NCBI RefSeq assembly: GCF_900111105.1
Contig: NZ_FOGC01000006.1
Coordinates: 152,977 to 216,976 of the forward strand
Length of the DNA stretch: 64,000 bases
Source: Rosenbergiella nectarea
GTDB taxonomy: Bacteria; Pseudomonadota; Gammaproteobacteria; Enterobacterales; Enterobacteriaceae
Direction: 5' to 3'
In this document: positions 31,180-39,028 of the stretch, piece by piece
Position numbering within the stretch: position 1 is the stretch's first letter
How the letters are laid out: the number at the start of each line of letters is the position of its first letter
Made by a program: the position numbers and the translations under genes
The notes under the pieces: model-generated
Databases searched by the model: none
What the model saw: the letters and a program-made list of their open reading frames with translations, nothing else
What the model was told of the DNA's origin: nothing

Positions 31180-32017
31180 TAGCAATAGCCCTCATAATGC
31201 CGGGTGCGGCAACAATAATAACCACGGGAAACATAAAGAAGAGGATTAATGGCACGCTCATCTTTGCGGATAATTTCCCTATATTTTCTTCTGTAGTAAG
31301 AAGTTGGATCTCGCGAATTTCTCGGGAAAGATCCATCAACTGTTCATATAATGATGATCCATACTGTAAACTCTGTTCCAACATGGCACAAAACAGTCGT
31401 GTTTCAGTGGAAGGAATTTCACGGCTAAAATGATAGAGGGCATTACTCAGGCCACTCATCTCAGTCCGTCTGACCAAGCGTTGTAGAAAAGGGACGAAAT
31501 CGGGATTGATTCCTGACATTTTCGTGGCAAGAAATTTAAAGGCTTGTTCTGGTGTCATTCCGCACTGAATACTGACAGCAAGGAGATCAATCATCCAAGG
31601 TAGTTCAGCCGTCAATGTTTTAACTCGCTTCCTCACATACATCGCCCGTAAAGTGCTGGGCAGAACGATTGTAACGATCATACTCATGACGACGACGACA
31701 ATATAATCGCTACCGCTGAACTCCCAAGACATTACCTTACTTATGATAAAACTCACTACGCTCAAAATAATGGCTAGCACAATCTTCAAAATAAAACTGC
31801 CATCAATACGACGATATAAACTTAACGTTTGACTGTTCTGCTCTAAGACGGCTTCAGTGTGATGGTGGTCTTTATGCTCCTGAATTTTTAGCTCTTGTGT
31901 TTTAGCATCCACAAGCGTTAAGCTATTTTTTATTTGAGCCTGTCTAACTCTGCCTAAAATAAAGACTATAAGATATGCAACAGGTATCGCGAAAACCAAT
32001 AAGAAGAATACTTTCAT
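31172..32017 (-). CDS. tadC: TadC, inner-membrane pilus platform protein
   Basis: 281 residues with an N-terminal membrane segment, a pair of central helices (IVLAIILSVVSFIISKV; IVVVVMSMIVTIVLPS) and a C-terminal helix (VPLILFFMFPVVIIVAAPG), plus the T2SSF/GspF-type cytoplasmic segment MIDLLAVSIQCGMTPEQAF. TadC and TadB form the inner-membrane platform on which the TadA ATPase acts. It follows tadB by a single base. Confidence 0.9.
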   Translation of the reverse strand: MKVFFLLVFAIPVAYLIVFILGRVRQAQIKNSLTLVDAKTQELKIQEHKDHHHTEAVLEQNSQTLSLYRRIDGSFILKIVLAIILSVVSFIISKVMSWEFSGSDYIVVVVMSMIVTIVLPSTLRAMYVRKRVKTLTAELPWMIDLLAVSIQCGMTPEQAFKFLATKMSGINPDFVPFLQRLVRRTEMSGLSNALYHFSREIPSTETRLFCAMLEQSLQYGSSLYEQLMDLSREIREIQLLTTEENIGKLSAKMSVPLILFFMFPVVIIVAAPGIMRAIANG

Positions 32018-32018
32018 A

Positions 32019-32951
32019 CTATATTTTCCTCATTAGAAACTTGATGACTAAAGTACCAAAGCCAACACTACCTAATAAATAATAGAGTAAGACATTTCCT
32101 CTTGGATCATCGAAGATAAAATTAAAATTTTCTTCACTTATGAATTTTAGAAGGATCAAGAATAAAAAAGGAATTGCACCGGTAATTTTAGAGGCCATAC
32201 GCATTTCCGATGTGAGCGTAAGCATTTTTTTCTCCATTGCCGTATTACTGGCCAAGGAGCGCTGTAACTTACCCAATACTTCTCGTAGACGACCTCCACT
32301 ATTGATATTTAATAATATTGCAACAATAAAGAAATAATATTCCTTGTATGGGTAGACTTTCCAAGAATCGAGAAATACTACTTCAGGGCTATCACCAAAA
32401 TTCAAGCGCCTAGTGATAATACCGAATTCCTTCGCTAAATTATTATTATTGTTCCTACTATAATCATCCATAGCCTGAAGAAAGGTTCGGCCAGAAGATA
32501 TAGCTCCGTTAATGGAGGATATTGATTCAGTAAAATCGATTTCAAAAACTTTCTTCCGTTTTTTAAGCAAAATTTTGTACCATACAAAATAGCTCACCGG
32601 TGTGAGAACTAACACAATCGGTAAACCTGGAAAGTGAAAGAAATTAATATTTATAATTTGTATAATCAGTACAAAGAAAACCGGTATTGTTATTCTCTTG
32701 ATCAAATCAACAAGGTTATCGGCGATAAAAACATGCTTAATAGAAAATATTTTTTCACTGATTTTCTGTACCAATACCTTTTTTAGAGATTGATTGTCAC
32801 GTTCAGACGTACTTTGTCCGATCAAGGAGAATAGCAATTTTTTTCGGTCATCTTCCCTTGTAAAAATATGACGTGTTTTCCTGATCCTCAGGATAACCAT
32901 ACAAACAAATAAGAGAGAGATAATAATAAAGATAAAAGAAATGGATTTCAT
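32019..32951 (-). CDS. tadB: TadB, inner-membrane pilus platform protein
   Basis: 310 residues with an N-terminal helix, two central helices (about 90-135) and two C-terminal helices, and the GspF-like segment SISSINGAISSGRTFLQAMD followed by GGRLREVLGKLQRSL. It is the partner of TadC in the pilus platform. The ATG at 32951 lies one base after the tadA stop; a TTG four codons earlier is less likely. Confidence 0.9.
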   Translation of the reverse strand: MKSISFIFIIISLLFVCMVILRIRKTRHIFTREDDRKKLLFSLIGQSTSERDNQSLKKVLVQKISEKIFSIKHVFIADNLVDLIKRITIPVFFVLIIQIININFFHFPGLPIVLVLTPVSYFVWYKILLKKRKKVFEIDFTESISSINGAISSGRTFLQAMDDYSRNNNNNLAKEFGIITRRLNFGDSPEVVFLDSWKVYPYKEYYFFIVAILLNINSGGRLREVLGKLQRSLASNTAMEKKMLTLTSEMRMASKITGAIPFLFLILLKFISEENFNFIFDDPRGNVLLYYLLGSVGFGTLVIKFLMRKI

Positions 32952-32952
32952 C

Positions 32953-34227
32953 TTATTGACCAAAAATTTGTTTTAAATACATATCTTTTGAATGCATCTT
33001 CGCTCGTGAGTAGATATTAGAACGTATCGACAACCCTGGTGTTACGAATTTCCCTTGCACTTTTCCATTGATTGACTCACTGATCTCGAAAGAAAATATA
33101 TCCTGCAAAATAATAGTATCTCCCTCTAACCCCATAATTTCACTGATATGCGTGATTTTACGAGAACCGTCATGTAAACGGTTGGCTTGAATCAGTAAGT
33201 TAACGGCAGAACTAATATTCCTTCTGATGGCGTCTATAGGAAGATTTAATCCCGCCATCATTACCATATTTTCTAGACGGGAAACCGCATCACGGGGAGA
33301 GTTTGCATGCAATGTTGTCATCGAACCATCGTGACCGGTATTCATCGCTTGCAGCATCTCAAACGTTTCTCCACCACGGCACTCTCCAACAATAATTCGA
33401 TCCGGCCGCATACGTAATGTATTGATCATAAGATCGCGCATCGTAACCTGGCCGCTACTTTCGACCCCGGCCATCTTGGTTTCAAGGCGTACAACATGCT
33501 CCTGTTGCAGCTTTAATTCAGCAGCATCTTCTAACGTAATAATGCGCTCATCGCTATTAATATGTCGTGAGAGTGCATTAAGTAATGTCGTTTTTCCTGA
33601 GCCTGTTCCGCCAGAAATAATGATGTTCGCTTGGCAACTTACCGCCAACGCGAGGAAATTTGCCATTTGCTCATTCATCGCGCCCCAATTCACTAAATCT
33701 TTTAGTGTTCTCGATACATTACTAAATTTACGGATGGAGATTGAGGTCCCATCCAAAGCAATGGGGTTAATTACCACATTCAAACGGCTACCATCACTCA
33801 TTCGTGCATCAACCAGAGGTTGAGACTCATCGATACGTCGACCGACACGGTTAACGAGGCGTTTAGCGATTTCGGTAAGTTGTTGGTTATCAATAAAGCG
33901 TTTATTGGTACGGACTAATTTCCCACTGCGCTCAACAAATATTTTATCTGGACCATTAACGAGGATGTCGCTAATAGATGGATCTTCCATTAGTTCACGA
34001 AGTGGACCCACACCAAGGATTTCATCGGCAATTGCAGCAGCAAGAATTTGCGTATTTTCAGAGGGTAGATAAAGATTTTTCTCAACACTAATCCGCTGTA
34101 CCGTTCTCGATATCTCTCTGATCAGTCCAACACGATCGTTTAATAAATTTTCGATAACGTCAATATTTAATTCTGGCAGTACCAAACCGCGAAGTTGCTT
34201 ACTTATCTCATCATATTTATCAACCAT
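32953..34227 (-). CDS. tadA: TadA, pilus assembly ATPase (secretion ATPase family)
   Basis: 424 residues, a CpaF/TadA-type VirB11-like ATPase. Walker A GGTGSGKT is at 206-213, the Asp-box region RIITLEDAAEL and the Walker B segment DRIIVGECRGGE follow, and ALNTGHDGSMTTLHA-type residues (QAMNTGHDGSMTTLHANS) mark the His box. It powers extension of the Flp pilus through TadB/TadC. The gene is complete and the best-conserved of the cluster. Confidence 0.95.
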   Translation of the reverse strand: MVDKYDEISKQLRGLVLPELNIDVIENLLNDRVGLIREISRTVQRISVEKNLYLPSENTQILAAAIADEILGVGPLRELMEDPSISDILVNGPDKIFVERSGKLVRTNKRFIDNQQLTEIAKRLVNRVGRRIDESQPLVDARMSDGSRLNVVINPIALDGTSISIRKFSNVSRTLKDLVNWGAMNEQMANFLALAVSCQANIIISGGTGSGKTTLLNALSRHINSDERIITLEDAAELKLQQEHVVRLETKMAGVESSGQVTMRDLMINTLRMRPDRIIVGECRGGETFEMLQAMNTGHDGSMTTLHANSPRDAVSRLENMVMMAGLNLPIDAIRRNISSAVNLLIQANRLHDGSRKITHISEIMGLEGDTIILQDIFSFEISESINGKVQGKFVTPGLSIRSNIYSRAKMHSKDMYLKQIFGQ

Positions 34228-34233
34228 CGCTTA

Positions 34234-35361
34234 TCATCCCCGTTGTGATATTTTTCTAATTGAATCAAATAAGCTAGGTTTAGGAGGCTTCCCACTTTTT
34301 TTACCTAAGAGTAGATTGCATAAAGATTCTAGGTATTGACTATTTTTTCCGCTAAAATTAATAGGTAATGAAGGATCGCCCGTTTTCATTAAGTAAGGGA
34401 TTACCACATCTACAGGCTTACCTATTAAGCTTGAAATCTCTTGGCTATTGATTTCGCCACTGACTTTTCCATGATGTTGATTATGACAAACGAAAACTCG
34501 TCTAACACCATTGTTACTATTCATTAAGTGATTATTAGCTTCGAGAATTTTTTTAGCTGTTCGTGCTGAAGAAATATCTCTATCACAGACTAATAAAAGA
34601 CAGTCTGTGTGAGTTAATACATTCTCAATGTTGTCTTCCGCCGCGTTATAGGCGGTGAAATCAAAGATAATACATTCATATTTTTCGTAGACTTGATTGT
34701 AAAATTGCCAAGCATTACTCCTTTCTTCGTATAAAGCAGAAAGGTTTTTTTGGAGGAGCGTAACTTCATTTGAGATCGCCACCTTGGAGATCAAATCTAG
34801 GTTTTGACTACCATAAGCACCTTGCACAATCAGTGTCGGCGATTGGCGCTTGTTGGCAATGAATTCTGCAGCGTGATAACTCAGCATTGAGTTACCCACT
34901 CCCCCCTTACAGCCTAACAACGTAATACGTATGGCGGTATTAGTACTGGTACTTTCTTTAGATGTTCTAACAACTAAATGACCAATTCTGCTAATTTGAC
35001 TAGGATAATGACAATATTTTATATCTTTTTTTTCGAACTCGTCGGCTAATAGCAATGAATCTTTAGTACTAAAGGCTATTTTTATAATATTTTTCGATAA
35101 TTGTAGGTCTATGGTCTCAATAATGCTCTCCGGCGAATCGAGATGGGAAGCATCGAAAATTATACAATCTGTGTTTGCAGTATCATCGTACTGATCTAAT
35201 TGCTCTACATTCCCCGCAAAACGCTTGATACTGCCTACATCGCGCATCGACAGCTGCTCACACACTTTTTCCATTTTATTAGCATCGGGGGTGATAACCA
35301 ATATTGAATATTCTAAGAGATCATCCTGTTTGGTATTATCGGAAAAGAGTAACATTGTCAT
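34234..35361 (-). CDS. tadZ: TadZ-like pilus localisation protein (ParA/MinD fold)
   Basis: 375 residues. The first 130 form a receiver-like (atypical response-regulator) domain; the rest is a ParA/MinD-type ATPase domain. The deviant Walker A motif reads CKGGVGNS (151-158): the signature Lys152 is kept, but the phosphate-binding Lys is replaced by Asn157. TadZ positions the pilus machinery, often at a pole. The altered P-loop suggests weak or no ATP hydrolysis; departures from the standard motif are known in TadZ proteins. Confidence 0.85.
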   Translation of the reverse strand: MTMLLFSDNTKQDDLLEYSILVITPDANKMEKVCEQLSMRDVGSIKRFAGNVEQLDQYDDTANTDCIIFDASHLDSPESIIETIDLQLSKNIIKIAFSTKDSLLLADEFEKKDIKYCHYPSQISRIGHLVVRTSKESTSTNTAIRITLLGCKGGVGNSMLSYHAAEFIANKRQSPTLIVQGAYGSQNLDLISKVAISNEVTLLQKNLSALYEERSNAWQFYNQVYEKYECIIFDFTAYNAAEDNIENVLTHTDCLLLVCDRDISSARTAKKILEANNHLMNSNNGVRRVFVCHNQHHGKVSGEINSQEISSLIGKPVDVVIPYLMKTGDPSLPINFSGKNSQYLESLCNLLLGKKSGKPPKPSLFDSIRKISQRG

Positions 35362-35383
35362 TCCTTGCGTTACTGAATTAAGG

Positions 35384-35830
35384 TTATTTCCGTATTTTCA
35401 TTGCATCAATGTTGTCATTAATTGCGCAACTTTCTTCACCTATTGTGTTAAAAGAATAACGTAACCCGTAAGATGAACAATTATTACGGCTAGCTAGCGT
35501 TTTAAGTACTAGGTTAATCGAATCTCGACTCTGATTCTTGGTCGCCATACTCTGTGAGTAATTACGTACGATATCTTGCTGCCGAATACCTTCTTTTATG
35601 AGAAGTCTTACTAAATTTTCAACCGATACCGTCAATTCTGGATTTGCCCACTGAACCTCCACCCGTCCGCCCATGTACTGGTAAAATGGGAGTAATTTAG
35701 CAACGGTAATTTCTTGCTCTATATCGCTACGGCCGGCCACATTGAAGCGGTAATCACCTGCCTTGGCAGAAAGCGATGCCGCAAAAAAAAGGGTGAGGCT
35801 GAATAATCCATACCGAGTATAATTTCGCAT
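35384..35830 (-). CDS. RcpB-like exported protein of the Tad operon
   Basis: 148 residues with a signal peptide (MRNYTRYGLFSLTLFFAASLSAKA, about 24 residues) and two Cys pairs near the C-terminus that could form a disulfide. Its position between rcpA and tadZ and its size fit RcpB, the poorly conserved periplasmic/outer-membrane partner of the RcpA secretin. Sequence recognition alone is weak. The start overlaps the rcpA stop by one base. Confidence 0.6.
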   Translation of the reverse strand: MRNYTRYGLFSLTLFFAASLSAKAGDYRFNVAGRSDIEQEITVAKLLPFYQYMGGRVEVQWANPELTVSVENLVRLLIKEGIRQQDIVRNYSQSMATKNQSRDSINLVLKTLASRNNCSSYGLRYSFNTIGEESCAINDNIDAMKIRK

Positions 35831-37197
35831 TAGTAAATGAAACCTCCTTGTTCAAGAAAATCAACGACCGCTTTTTTGGAAGTTTGGTTACTAGAACCAC
35901 CAATGTTAAGATAGCGCTCGAGCAGTGTACTTCTCTGCCAACTTGGTAATGAAACTTGCGACGACGAAATGGGGCGAACCAAGTTTACGGTCGCAACGAC
36001 GACTAATTCTGTCCGTTCACGTTGCGAAGAAGTTGAACGAAAGAAGGCTCCAAGCACAGGAATATCACCAATGTACGGAATTTTCTTTAGAACTTCTTTT
36101 TCTGATTCACTTAATAATCCAGCTAAAACAAAACTCTCACCGTCGGCGAGTTCTATAGTCGTCCTTGATTTTCTGGACTTGATTGAAGGTAAAACTAACT
36201 CATTTGTTTTACTAATGTTGTTACTGTCTACATTACTGACTTCTTGAGAGAGTGTGAGACGCACTTTCTGACTATTCTCTACCTTCGCGGCGACCAACAT
36301 CTTGATACCGACTTCTTTATAACTCACACTACTCCCGTTAGATGAACTTGTCAGAATCGGTATCTCTCCCCCAACTAAAAAGTCAGCGGTTTCTCCCGAC
36401 AACACTGAGAGGTTGGGTTCTGCAAGGACCCTGGCAACGGACTCATTTCCTAAAGCATTAATCACTGATGTTAATTGCGTCGCATCGAATTTTAATTTAT
36501 TTAAGACAAAGCTCCCCACATCCATCGCTTGCCCCCATTCAATACCCAACGCATCGCTATAGTTTCTATTTAATTCAACAATTGAAATCTTCACATTAAC
36601 TTGATTCGCAAAAGGTAAATTCATCTTATTCTGCAGTTTTCTATAAGTGTATTGGCTCAAGTAACCGATATTATCTTGTTCATATTTCGCCGAATCACTG
36701 GAGTCACTGGAGAATTTGGTCTTAATTTCACTACGTTCTAAGCCCAACGCTTCACCAACAATTTGATAAATAGCATCTCGACTTTCTTCGTCAGCCGCAG
36801 TTCCAGTAAGTAAATAGCTATCCCCCACTTTCTTCAATCCTATGGTAGAACCGACAAATTGATCCTCAATCTGTTTAGCTAATTTGCCAATAAGCGGATC
36901 AACTGTAACTTTAATGCTTCGCGTATTATCATTTTGAACAATCAATATCTCTCCGTCACCATTATCCACGCCATAAATAACGATTTCGTTATCACTAATC
37001 ATATTGTAATTGACCACGTTAGAGTCGGTCGTAAACACTGTATCAATAGGGGTGTTACTTTTTATTGTTCGCGCTCCACCTTTAGATAGGTAAATTGTTT
37101 CGGCATGAACACATAACGGCATGATGAGGAGAATGCATAGCATGACTTTTATTACTGAATGATACTTATCATAACCTACTCGACATTCAACCATCAT
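35830..37197 (-). CDS. rcpA: RcpA/CpaC, outer-membrane secretin of the Flp pilus
   Basis: 455 residues. After a signal peptide (hydrophobic MLCILLIMPLCVHA) there is an N-terminal pilus-secretin domain and a BON-like region, then the type II/III secretin core: VNVKISIVELNRNYSDALGI, VLAEPNLSVLSGETADFLVG and GEIPI, and IPYIGDIPVLGAFFRS with ERTELVVVATVNLV at the end. It forms the pore through which the pilus exits. Its start overlaps the rcpC stop by 4 bp. Confidence 0.93.
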   Translation of the reverse strand: MMVECRVGYDKYHSVIKVMLCILLIMPLCVHAETIYLSKGGARTIKSNTPIDTVFTTDSNVVNYNMISDNEIVIYGVDNGDGEILIVQNDNTRSIKVTVDPLIGKLAKQIEDQFVGSTIGLKKVGDSYLLTGTAADEESRDAIYQIVGEALGLERSEIKTKFSSDSSDSAKYEQDNIGYLSQYTYRKLQNKMNLPFANQVNVKISIVELNRNYSDALGIEWGQAMDVGSFVLNKLKFDATQLTSVINALGNESVARVLAEPNLSVLSGETADFLVGGEIPILTSSSNGSSVSYKEVGIKMLVAAKVENSQKVRLTLSQEVSNVDSNNISKTNELVLPSIKSRKSRTTIELADGESFVLAGLLSESEKEVLKKIPYIGDIPVLGAFFRSTSSQRERTELVVVATVNLVRPISSSQVSLPSWQRSTLLERYLNIGGSSNQTSKKAVVDFLEQGGFIY

Positions 37198-37961
37198 TTA
37201 GCACCCTTTGTTATTGCGCTGCTTACGCTTTTTCCTGATACCACTGATTCAGCAGGGAAGACGATAATTTCATATTTATTTTCTATTTGATAAATCTTTT
37301 TGAGATCAGAGCGAGTTAATTCTATGTCTACGGTATATTCCTCTGATTTATTATCTAAAATCGTACTTGCGTTAATAGAATTGTTTTCTTCTTCTGAAAA
37401 TGCTCGACTACCTTTCATTACAGGGGTAAGTAACTTCTTATTTTTGAATAACTTAACAATTTTTACTACAGATTCGCCTCTGAATATCGTCGATTTATTA
37501 TCGTGCTCTCGCTTAGGCGATTCGAATCTTAAATACACATCAACATCTGCTCCAGGTAATAAACCATAGAGGTTATTGATGTATTTTCTATTTAGATCGA
37601 TGGTAAATCGATAAAGCTCATTTGATTGGCGTTGAACAGGTTTGTCTTGAGTCAGTAGTGCTTTGGTCAAGGTTGTTCCTTGCTTCACTGACTCAGTGAG
37701 ATAATACCCCTCAACCGACTCGACCGTTTCAGGTACTTGATCTGGATCAGAAACATCTTCAGTTTTCTCTTCATAGTCGGCTTTCGTAATCAGCTCACCA
37801 GCCGCCATGATACGTTTAGTAATAAAATAGGTTACGCGTGGTGTCGCTTGCTGTTGAGCTCCGTCTGCGGAAACATCATCTCCCGAATCAGATAAATAAA
37901 TTCCTACAATACCCAATAAAAATAGGATGATAGAAACGATAATAATCAGCCGTTGATTCAC
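37194..37961 (-). CDS. rcpC: RcpC/CpaB, Flp pilus assembly protein with SAF domain
   Basis: 255 residues. One N-terminal helix anchors it, followed by the CpaB pattern TYFITKRIMAAGELITKADY and YYLTESVKQGTTLTKALLTQ, which is the SAF-like domain, and a C-terminal RcpC domain. It works in the periplasm with the RcpA secretin. The start codon is GTG (37961). Fourteen bases separate it from tadV. Confidence 0.9.
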   Translation of the reverse strand: MNQRLIIIVSIILFLLGIVGIYLSDSGDDVSADGAQQQATPRVTYFITKRIMAAGELITKADYEEKTEDVSDPDQVPETVESVEGYYLTESVKQGTTLTKALLTQDKPVQRQSNELYRFTIDLNRKYINNLYGLLPGADVDVYLRFESPKREHDNKSTIFRGESVVKIVKLFKNKKLLTPVMKGSRAFSEEENNSINASTILDNKSEEYTVDIELTRSDLKKIYQIENKYEIIVFPAESVVSGKSVSSAITKGAK

Positions 37962-37974
37962 GTTAATTCCTAAA

Positions 37975-38394
37975 TTACATTAATGTTTTAAGTAAATACC
38001 CGCTGGTTATGGCCACACCGTATGGTAACGTTTTCGAAAAAATTCCTTTTGAAAAACGATGTAAACCATAAACAACGAGGATCAATGGTAAGCCTGATAG
38101 TGCGACCAAAAATATAAAATCAGGAATTTCCCTAAGTGGAAACATCATACCTAGCACCGAGAGTAATTTAACATCACCAGCCCCCACACAATTACAGACT
38201 ATGCAAAAAAAACCTACTGCAAAAATAGTTACTGAGGATAATAGATAGGGTAGTTTCCCCATTATAAAAAAATAAAGAATATTAACTAATAGAATAATTA
38301 CTACGCACTTGTTTTCTATTATTCTATACCGTATATCGGTATAGCATACTCTAATCAGTAATAAAGTAATTAAAAATAACATAATCTGCGACAT
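37975..38394 (-). CDS. tadV: TadV, Flp prepilin peptidase
   Basis: 139 residues, a short A24A-type aspartyl prepilin peptidase. The two catalytic aspartates are in CYTDIRYR (D20) and the GxGD motif VGAGDVKLLS (D74). About five hydrophobic helices are present. It cleaves the Flp prepilin and the TadE/F/G pseudopilins. It lies 66 bp downstream of flp, behind a strong hairpin. Confidence 0.93.
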   Translation of the reverse strand: MSQIMLFLITLLLIRVCYTDIRYRIIENKCVVIILLVNILYFFIMGKLPYLLSSVTIFAVGFFCIVCNCVGAGDVKLLSVLGMMFPLREIPDFIFLVALSGLPLILVVYGLHRFSKGIFSKTLPYGVAITSGYLLKTLM

Positions 38395-38398
38395 TTTA

Positions 38399-38424
38399 GA
38401 TAAAGGAGTGTTAACTCCTTTATC
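38399..38424 (-). promoter_or_regulatory. 11-bp perfect hairpin between flp and tadV
   Basis: GATAAAGGAGT and ACTCCTTTATC are exact inverted repeats with a 4-base loop. On the operon strand the hairpin ends four bases before the tadV ATG. There is no T run, so it is not a classic terminator. It could stabilise the flp message, act as a processing point, or limit tadV translation, giving more pilin than assembly proteins. Confidence 0.6.
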
Positions 38425-38460
38425 GACTACTAATAATATAACTTTATAAGTTATACGTTA

Positions 38461-38703
38461 TTACTTGACTGTATCTTTGATATTTTCAGTTAACGTGTTG
38501 AATTTATCAGTAATTGCGGTGATGAACGATTTATCTCCACTGCCAAACACGGCTAACAGCAGTCCACTGATGGCTACGGCGATTACCGCATATTCAATTG
38601 CGGTTACGCCGTCTTCTTTACTCAGCTTCTGCTTGAACTTATTCAGACCATCACTGATGAAGTTGTGGCTATAGACTACACCATACATCATAATATTTTT
38701 CAT
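38461..38703 (-). CDS. flp: Flp pilin, major subunit
   Basis: 80 residues. A 32-residue basic leader ends in KEDG, followed by VTAIEYAVIAVAISGLLLAV: cleavage after Gly32 puts Glu37 at position +5 and Tyr38 at +6, the Glu-Tyr signature of Flp pilins. The mature pilin would be 48 residues. A clear AAGGA ribosome binding site lies 6 bp before the ATG. It is the first gene of the operon; only one flp copy is seen. Confidence 0.93.
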   Translation of the reverse strand: MKNIMMYGVVYSHNFISDGLNKFKQKLSKEDGVTAIEYAVIAVAISGLLLAVFGSGDKSFITAITDKFNTLTENIKDTVK

Positions 38704-39028
38704 TAGCTTTCCTTATCCAATTAGGCGTTGATATTGAGATCTATCCTTAATATTATATAAATCACCGTAAATTTATTAGGATTTACAAAACAGATGCTAC
38801 TTTATTAATCCATTTAATCAAGATACAGTTTGGTTTTAAAAAATTGTCAGCAAAACTAAAAGATATTATCATTTATAGTTAATATCGTAATAATTTCATC
38901 TAATAATTTTAGTAAAAATGCCGATATTAAAGGCGTGAAAAGAGTTTTCACTTAGTTATCGAGAATTTTTCATTTCTTTATGTAATTAATAATGATTTAA
39001 TCTATTGCAATTTTATCATGGAGATAAC
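38704..39028. promoter_or_regulatory. AT-rich divergent control region, flp and MocR-like gene
   Basis: A 325-bp very AT-rich gap that must contain promoters for both directions. Two symmetric elements stand out. TTAATATCG (38879-38887) and CGATATTAA (38922-38930) are exact inverted copies 34 bp apart, and GTGAAAA-GAG-TTTTCAC (38935-38951) is a compact palindrome. Either could be an operator for the adjacent regulator. No core promoter could be placed with confidence. Confidence 0.45.
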
